Below, in pieces: positions 27,967 to 32,582 of a stretch of 32,582 bases of DNA. Both the position numbers and the translations under genes were made by a program. This stretch comes from Alphaproteobacteria bacterium. Its GTDB lineage: Bacteria > Pseudomonadota > Alphaproteobacteria > Micavibrionales > Micavibrionaceae. The stretch lies in the NCBI GenBank assembly GCA_013215815.1, contig JABSQP010000008.1, positions 60,279 to 92,860 on the forward strand, in the 5' to 3' direction. The number at the start of each line of letters is the position of its first letter. Position 1 is the stretch's first letter. The notes beneath the pieces are model-generated. The model was not told the origin of the DNA, made no database searches, and worked only from the letters and a program-made list of their open reading frames with translations.

Positions 27967-28533
27967 ATGAAAGTTACTGCAATCACCCTGCGTAAGGGAA
28001 ATGTCATGGAACATAACGGCAAGCTTATGATCGTTACAAATTACGAGATTATGCAGCCTGGTAAAGGGGCTTCTGTTATTCAGGTAGAGCTTCGTGACAT
28101 CAGAACCGGTAACAAAGATAATGTTCGTTTCAGAACGCAGGAAACTGTTGAACGTGTTCGCCTTGAGCAGACAGATTATCAGTATCTTTTCAGTGATGGT
28201 GATGAATGCACATTCATGAATCTAGAGAGCTACGAACAAATCACAGTGAACAAAGACATCATTGGAGATCCGGCAGTCTTCTTACAAGATGGTATGACAG
28301 TGATCATCGAAACATTTGAAGGTGAGCCTCTCGGTGTTCAATTACCTGATAGTGTGACTTTGGAAGTGACAGAGGCAGAGCCTGTTATTAAAGGACAAAC
28401 AGCGACAACATCATACAAGCCGGCAGTGATGGAGAATGGTGCGCGTGTGATGGTACCGCCACATATTGATGTCGGTACGCGAATTGTAGTGAAAACTGAA
28501 GACGCGTCTTACGTAGAGCGCGCGAAGGACTAA
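27967..28533 (+). CDS. efp: Elongation factor P
   Basis: Relieves ribosome stalling at polyproline. It has 188 residues in the three-domain EF-P layout: KOW-like domain I with ITLRKGNVMEHNGKL, then domains II and III ending near VGTRIVVKTEDASYVERAKD. The tip of the domain I loop is QPGKGAS with Lys33, so this is a lysine-type EF-P that would be modified by an EpmA/EpmB-like or other lysine pathway, not the arginine-type served by EarP. Several polyproline stretches occur in the window's own proteins, for instance DYVPPPLF in the OmpA-like protein. It begins 17 bases after the DUF721 gene with an AAAGAGAA ribosome binding site. Confidence 0.97.
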   Translation: MKVTAITLRKGNVMEHNGKLMIVTNYEIMQPGKGASVIQVELRDIRTGNKDNVRFRTQETVERVRLEQTDYQYLFSDGDECTFMNLESYEQITVNKDIIGDPAVFLQDGMTVIIETFEGEPLGVQLPDSVTLEVTEAEPVIKGQTATTSYKPAVMENGARVMVPPHIDVGTRIVVKTEDASYVERAKD

Positions 28534-28560
28534 ATCGTTTTTTATTAAAGGAATAAGATC

Positions 28561-29367
28561 ATGGCGGCGATGTCCCCTATTATGAACATTATGGTTAAAG
28601 CAGCTGAAAAAGCTGGCCGTAACCTATCACGCGACTTTGGTGAAGTTGAAAACCTGCAGGTCTCCCGCAAAGGCCCTGCTAATTTTGTGACTGCCGCAGA
28701 TAAGCGCGCCGAGGAAATCATCTTTGAAGAGCTTAAAAAAGCGCGTCCAACTTACTCTTTCCTTATGGAAGAAAGCGGCGAAGTTAAAGGTGAAGACACG
28801 GATTACGTTTGGATTATTGATCCATTAGATGGAACACATAATTTCATGCACGGCATTCCACATTGGTGTATTTCGATCGCTTTGGAAGTTAAAGGGCGAA
28901 TTGAAGCTGGCCTAGTTTATGATCCAATTAAAGACGAAATGTTCCGCGCAGAACGTTCTGGCGGCGCCTTTATGCGCAGTCAACGTTTACGCGTTTCATC
29001 GAGAAACAATTTCGAAAGTGCATTTATTGCATTTGGCTCCGCCATGGATAATAAAAATTATGCAGAATATGCTAATGAGTTTACTAAAATTGCCCATATC
29101 GCACCAAACCTTAGACGTTTTGGTGCTGCAGCACTAGATCTGGCCTATGTTGCGGCAGGTCGTTTGGATGGATACTGGGAGCGTGGCCTACACCCATGGG
29201 ACGCAGCAGCAGGCGTACTTATTCTGAAAGAGGCTGGTGGCTTTGTCTCTAGCATAGATAATGAAGAGAACCCTGTTTACAGCCGTAATATCGTTGCAGG
29301 TAACCAGCCAATACAGCAAGACCTCAAGAAAGCGCTCAAGAGCCTCTCTAAAGAAAAGGCGGCTTAA
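28561..29367 (+). CDS. suhB: Inositol monophosphatase family protein (SuhB-like)
   Basis: A Mg-dependent phosphatase of 268 residues that hydrolyses inositol-1-phosphate or related sugar phosphates. The metal ligands are Glu70/Glu71 in FLMEESGEV and the Asp residues of WIIDPLDGTHNF (about 84-95). The C-terminal ligand is in GLHPWDAAAG near residue 213. SuhB also has non-enzymatic roles in rRNA antitermination in E. coli; whether that applies here is unknown. It follows efp by 27 bases with an AAAGGA ribosome binding site, and the efp-suhB pairing is common in alphaproteobacteria. Confidence 0.94.
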   Translation: MAAMSPIMNIMVKAAEKAGRNLSRDFGEVENLQVSRKGPANFVTAADKRAEEIIFEELKKARPTYSFLMEESGEVKGEDTDYVWIIDPLDGTHNFMHGIPHWCISIALEVKGRIEAGLVYDPIKDEMFRAERSGGAFMRSQRLRVSSRNNFESAFIAFGSAMDNKNYAEYANEFTKIAHIAPNLRRFGAAALDLAYVAAGRLDGYWERGLHPWDAAAGVLILKEAGGFVSSIDNEENPVYSRNIVAGNQPIQQDLKKALKSLSKEKAA

Positions 29368-29374
29368 ACGAATA

Positions 29375-30256
29375 ATGAACAAGCTAAGCGCCCTATCGTT
29401 ATTCTTATCATTCGGCTTGTTTTACCAAAGCCCTATTAGCTTCGCCCAAGGTAATAGTGTCAGCGATTATGTTCCGCCTCCTTTGTTTGGTAGCGCTCCA
29501 AGCACCGTAGCCCCTAAAAAAACTGAAGAACCCGCCCCTGACACACCTATTCAGCTAAGACAAAACGAAAATAACCCAACGCTGAAAAAGCCCTTACCTA
29601 AAAGGCCGAAGAAGACAGCGGTGCGATACATTCCCGATGCACCTGTACCGAAGAAAAAGCCCACGCCTCCAAAAGGCTTAGTAAAAAAAGACGAACCTAT
29701 AGGTAGTCTTCCAGTCAAAGAGGCAGAACCTAAAGTTAAGTCAGAAGAGACCACCACAGGCGTTGTTAAGGGCCCAAAAACAATGCCTGCAGTAAAGAAA
29801 ACAGACGTTGATGTCGAAGTAGTTGATAAGAACGTTGAAGAAACGCAAACGGATATGCTGGCACGTGTGCAGGAGCAAGCGGCAGAAGAAAAGCGTTTAG
29901 AAGAAAAAAAGAAAGCCAGCAAGCCAGTTTCTAAGCCAAATTCCCTCTTTAAAGACCGTTTGGTTTTAGTTTTTGACTTAGATATAGCAACGCTTTCTGA
30001 GGATAAGAGTGCCCTTTTAGATGAGCAAGTGGTGCCGGCGCTCCTAGAAACGGATAATCGATTAAACATTACCGCTTATGCAAGCCCAAGTGCTACAGCT
30101 AACGCAGATAGGCGTATGGCCTTATCACGAGGCCTTGCGGTTCGCTCGTTTTTAATTGAAGCGGGCATTAAACCCTCGCAAATTAATGTGCGTTCATTAG
30201 GTGCGCAAACAAACACGCAACCATATGATCGTGTCGAACTGGACTTAATTAAATAG
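29375..30256 (+). CDS. Secreted OmpA-like envelope protein with a Pro/Lys-rich linker
   Basis: A 293-residue protein with a signal peptide (MNKLSALSLFLSFGLF, likely cut after SFA near residue 24). A long low-complexity linker rich in Pro, Lys, Glu and Thr (about residues 30-180) follows, and then a C-terminal OmpA-like segment: LVLVFDLDIATLSEDKSALL, NITAYASPS, RRMALSRGLAVRSFLIEAGI and INVRSLG, about residues 195-290. OmpA-like domains bind peptidoglycan; this copy keeps the arrangement and the RxxxLSxxRAxxV-like helix in altered form. ATG 29375 is chosen because it begins the signal peptide; an earlier in-frame ATG at 29261 lies inside suhB. It probably spans the periplasm on its linker. Confidence 0.8.
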   Translation: MNKLSALSLFLSFGLFYQSPISFAQGNSVSDYVPPPLFGSAPSTVAPKKTEEPAPDTPIQLRQNENNPTLKKPLPKRPKKTAVRYIPDAPVPKKKPTPPKGLVKKDEPIGSLPVKEAEPKVKSEETTTGVVKGPKTMPAVKKTDVDVEVVDKNVEETQTDMLARVQEQAAEEKRLEEKKKASKPVSKPNSLFKDRLVLVFDLDIATLSEDKSALLDEQVVPALLETDNRLNITAYASPSATANADRRMALSRGLAVRSFLIEAGIKPSQINVRSLGAQTNTQPYDRVELDLIK

Positions 30257-30413
30257 ACGTGGATAAAGGTTACTGGCTTCGACGCAGTGATTGACTTAAA
30301 CCGTGGAATATCCACACTTAGGGCTAGATTTTCTTAATTTTTTGATCTATGTATTTCTATAATACATTAAATCTTATGACAAAATTCATGTGAAAAAGCA
30401 TGGGAAGGATATT

Positions 30414-31292
30414 ATGGCTGAGAATAAAAAATCTGCAGGTATTTTAATTGTTGTTGTTTTAATGGCTCTTGCAGGCGTCGCAGGAGCTTACATGATGTTC
30501 GGTAAAGATGCTGGCGACAAACTTCCTATAATACAAGGTGATATCGCAGGCAAGAGTGAAAATGGCCCCGAAGTAACTGCGGAAGAAGATCATGATGATC
30601 ATCAAGAGCATGCTAGTGATCATCACGATCACCATGGACACGATCACCACGGACATGAGCACCATAATAACCAACCACAAACAACTGCAGAAAAGCCGTC
30701 CCTCTTTGATGACTTAAAGGAAGCAAACCCTTTGGCAGTTAACCCTGTTCTTGGTGTTCGCGCTGCAGGAAATCCTGATGCGCCCGTAAAATTGACTGAA
30801 GTCTTTTCGCTGACATGTAGCCACTGCGCAACATTTCACAATGAGACATACAGGCACATCAAGGAGGAATACATTGATACCGGTAAGATTTATTACGTTT
30901 ATCAAGAGTTTCCTCTTAATGCCCCTGCGCTGCACGCAAGTATGGTCGCAAGATGTCTTCCCGAAGAGCGTTATGCAGGCTACATCGATCTTCTCTTCAG
31001 AACTCAAGAAAAGTGGATTGCTGCCCCAGATTATAAGGAAGCGTTACGCCAGAATGCCAAGCTTGCAGGTATGAGCGATGAAGAATTTGATACGTGTTTG
31101 GATAATAAACCATTACAAGAAGCGTTGGCAGGAGTTATTCAAGAAGCTTCTAAAAAGTGGGAAATTAAATCAACACCGAGTCTTGTTTTTAATGATGGTG
31201 AGAAAGTCGTTGTGGGCGCACAAAAATATACGCCTATGGCAAACGCTATCGAACAATTTATAGCGAGAGCACAAGCTCCTGCTTCTGAGTAA
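30414..31292 (+). CDS. Membrane-anchored DsbA-like thiol oxidoreductase with histidine-rich linker
   Basis: A 292-residue protein of the DsbA/thioredoxin-like class. A single N-terminal membrane helix (about residues 9-30) anchors it facing the periplasm. A linker with 13 His in roughly 25 residues (60-84, containing HDHHGHDHHGHEHH) follows, then the thioredoxin domain with active site CSHC at about 135-138 and the cis-proline segment STPSLVF near 260. Two more Cys (MVARCLP and FDTCLD) could form a second pair. The ATG at 30414 has a GGAAGGA ribosome binding site; an upstream GTG at 30390 would add 8 residues. A thioredoxin-fold gene just before smc is common in alphaproteobacteria. Metal binding by the linker is inference. 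Confidence 0.88.
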   Translation: MAENKKSAGILIVVVLMALAGVAGAYMMFGKDAGDKLPIIQGDIAGKSENGPEVTAEEDHDDHQEHASDHHDHHGHDHHGHEHHNNQPQTTAEKPSLFDDLKEANPLAVNPVLGVRAAGNPDAPVKLTEVFSLTCSHCATFHNETYRHIKEEYIDTGKIYYVYQEFPLNAPALHASMVARCLPEERYAGYIDLLFRTQEKWIAAPDYKEALRQNAKLAGMSDEEFDTCLDNKPLQEALAGVIQEASKKWEIKSTPSLVFNDGEKVVVGAQKYTPMANAIEQFIARAQAPASE

Positions 31293-31306
31293 AACTGAGT
31301 GAAAGT

Positions 31307-32545
31307 ATGATCCAATTTAAGCAACTTCGCCTTAGCGGCTTCAAATCGTTTGTCGACAAAACAGCTCTAGATATTGAGCCAGGCCTGACTGGTATTGTGG
31401 GGCCAAACGGTTGTGGTAAGTCTAATTTGGTTGAAGCGCTGCGTTGGGTTATGGGTGAAACATCATCTAAAAAGATGCGTGGTGGAACAGGTTCTATGGA
31501 AGATGTGATCTTCAATGGAACGAATAGTCGTCCAGCCCGTAACTTTGCGGAAGTATCTCTTCTTCTCGATAACACATCTCGCCAAGCGCCAGCTGCTTAC
31601 AATAGTGAAGATGATATTGAGATCATTCGTAAGATCGAGAAAGATAAAGGTTCTCTTTATAAGATTAACGGAAAGACACACCGTGCACGTGATGTGCAGA
31701 TGCTTTTCGCTGATACAGTAACGGGCGCCAACTCCCCTGCTCTTGTTTCTCAAGGTCGAGTAACACAGATGATCAACGCCAAGCCACAAGAGCGTCGCTT
31801 GGTTTTAGAAGAATCAGCTGGAGTTTCTGGCCTGTATGTACGCCGTCATGAGGCCGAGCTACGCCTTCGCGCAGCTGATAATAATTTACAGCGCCTTGAA
31901 GATCTTGTGGGCAGTATGGAAAGCCGCCTTAATAGCCTTAAGAAGCAAGCGCGCCAAGCAGTACGTTACAAAGAGCTTAATACAAAAATTAAGGACCTTG
32001 AGCTATCAATTGCTTATTTAGAATGGCGTCTACTTTGTAAGAAGATCGATAATGCAAAGTCTAGGTTTGATGAAGCAGAGAGCGTTGTAGCAGAGCGTAT
32101 GGCAACAGTAACGCAGCTAACAAAAACACAAAATGTTCAGGCTGAAGATCTCCCAGCCCTTCGTAAGAAAGAAGCAGAAAGCGCAGCAGCGCTACAAGCG
32201 CAGAAACAGACACTTCAACGTATTGAGGATCAAGAGCGCGCTCTAGAAGAGCAGCTTACCGAAGCAAAAGACCAGCTATCACGTCTTCTACAAGACAGGG
32301 AGCACGAAACACAAAGCCTTGAAGAAAATACCGGTACCCAAGAGCGTCTTAAATCTGAAGAAGAGCGCCTTCGTAATAGCGAAGGTAACGAAGCTGAAGT
32401 CATTGAAGAAAAGCAAGGGATCGGTTCCAGACTTGAAGAAGAAGTATCTCAGCTCGAGAAAGAATACGAAGAATATATGGAGAAAGTCGCGGAAGTACGC
32501 GCTTCTCGCCTAACCCTTGAGCGTCAAGTTTCTGCGTACCCATAG
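31307..32545 (+). CDS. smc: Chromosome partition protein SMC, N-terminal part (frame broken at window end)
   Basis: N-terminal ATPase head and first coiled coil of the condensin SMC subunit, which folds and segregates the chromosome. Walker A is GPNGCGKSN at residues 32-40, followed by LRWVMGE, SMEDVIFNGT and the arginine-finger and hinge-proximal coil region. A long heptad coil starts near residue 165 (RRHEAELRLRAADNNLQRLEDL) and continues to about 405. Full-length SMC has about 1150 residues, but this frame stops at 412 (TAG at 32543-32545) directly after LTLERQVSAYP. The last 40 or so bases do not look like coiled coil in any frame, so the break may be a contig-end artefact rather than a true pseudogene. 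Confidence 0.93.
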   Translation: MIQFKQLRLSGFKSFVDKTALDIEPGLTGIVGPNGCGKSNLVEALRWVMGETSSKKMRGGTGSMEDVIFNGTNSRPARNFAEVSLLLDNTSRQAPAAYNSEDDIEIIRKIEKDKGSLYKINGKTHRARDVQMLFADTVTGANSPALVSQGRVTQMINAKPQERRLVLEESAGVSGLYVRRHEAELRLRAADNNLQRLEDLVGSMESRLNSLKKQARQAVRYKELNTKIKDLELSIAYLEWRLLCKKIDNAKSRFDEAESVVAERMATVTQLTKTQNVQAEDLPALRKKEAESAAALQAQKQTLQRIEDQERALEEQLTEAKDQLSRLLQDREHETQSLEENTGTQERLKSEEERLRNSEGNEAEVIEEKQGIGSRLEEEVSQLEKEYEEYMEKVAEVRASRLTLERQVSAYP

Positions 32546-32582
32546 GTTTCCCATCTTCTGCAAAAAGTCTGATCTTTTTGTG

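Noticed and set aside
29261-29374. An upstream start for the OmpA-like protein inside suhB
   Set aside because: The added 38 residues are basic shadow sequence of suhB, while ATG 29375 begins a good signal peptide.
29551-30069. A 172-residue open frame on the minus strand, rich in Ser, Thr and Phe
   Set aside because: It is the antisense shadow of the Lys/Pro/Glu-rich linker of the OmpA-like protein; the low-complexity coding strand keeps the opposite frame open. It has no ribosome binding site and no recognisable domain.
30334-30363. A promoter for the DsbA-like gene, with TATAAT at 30358-30363
   Set aside because: The -10 is perfect, but no acceptable -35 exists at 16-18 bases; TTGATC is only 10 bases upstream. 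It is possible but not well supported.
30590-30666. A short tandem DNA repeat (gatcaccatgga-like units)
   Set aside because: The periodicity follows from codons of the His-rich linker (cat/cac with gat); it is not a CRISPR or satellite.
32560-32582. AAAAAG-N6-CTTTTT at the window end as a terminator of a truncated smc
   Set aside because: The stem is only A-T pairs plus one G-C pair, the T-run is part of the stem, and the region looks like misjoined sequence.

Overview
The window looks like a chromosomal segment of an alphaproteobacterium with a moderately AT-rich genome. The main evidence is a CcrM-type adenine methyltransferase next to rnhB with GANTC sites packed upstream of it, and the housekeeping blocks rplU-rpmA-(orphan)-obgE-proB and mutY/DUF721-efp-suhB-...-thioredoxin-smc. 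I cannot place it below class level. No tRNA, rRNA, CRISPR array, insertion sequence or integrase is visible, and no stretch over 300 bases lacks a gene. The window starts inside one gene (1-69) and ends in an smc gene whose frame breaks about 40 bases before the edge.

Region 1 (1 to about 16.6 kb) is a surface-polysaccharide locus. It holds six different sulfotransferase-family genes (74-721, 4166-4996, 5002-5838, 5960-6868, 8582-9415, 9419-10552), a NodB-type polysaccharide deacetylase, three GT2 and two GT4 glycosyltransferases, a WbpA-like nucleotide-sugar 6-dehydrogenase, an RmlB-like 4,6-dehydratase, a second SDR-type sugar-nucleotide enzyme, and an ABC half-transporter of the flippase/exporter type. 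My reading is that the locus makes and exports an acidic, probably sulfated and partly deacetylated glycan (capsule, O-antigen or exopolysaccharide). The genes form short operons that repeatedly switch strand. A five-gene minus-strand operon runs 14683 to 9419 (GT2, GT2, GT4, GT4, sulfotransferase). Plus-strand operons are 2832-4996 (dehydrogenase, sulfotransferase) and 5960-9415 (sulfotransferase, ABC transporter, sulfotransferase). No genes for making the sulfate donor PAPS are in the window.

Region 2 (16.6-25.5 kb) is housekeeping: ribosomal proteins L21 and L27 behind a near-consensus promoter and closed by a terminator, an orphan 91-residue gene, ObgE, ProB, aminopeptidase N, a self-contained small cysteine-containing gene (22634-22966) with its own promoter, ribosome binding site and terminator, RNase HII, CcrM and a FolB-like protein.

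Region 3 (25.5-32.6 kb) holds a secreted protein of unknown function, mutY and a DUF721/DciA-like gene that diverge from overlapping start codons, efp, an inositol-monophosphatase family gene, an OmpA-like envelope protein, a membrane-anchored DsbA-like protein with a histidine-rich linker, and the 5' part of smc.

The items most worth a second look are the six-sulfotransferase cluster, the cysteine-containing mini-gene, and the GANTC cluster around the ccrM promoter.
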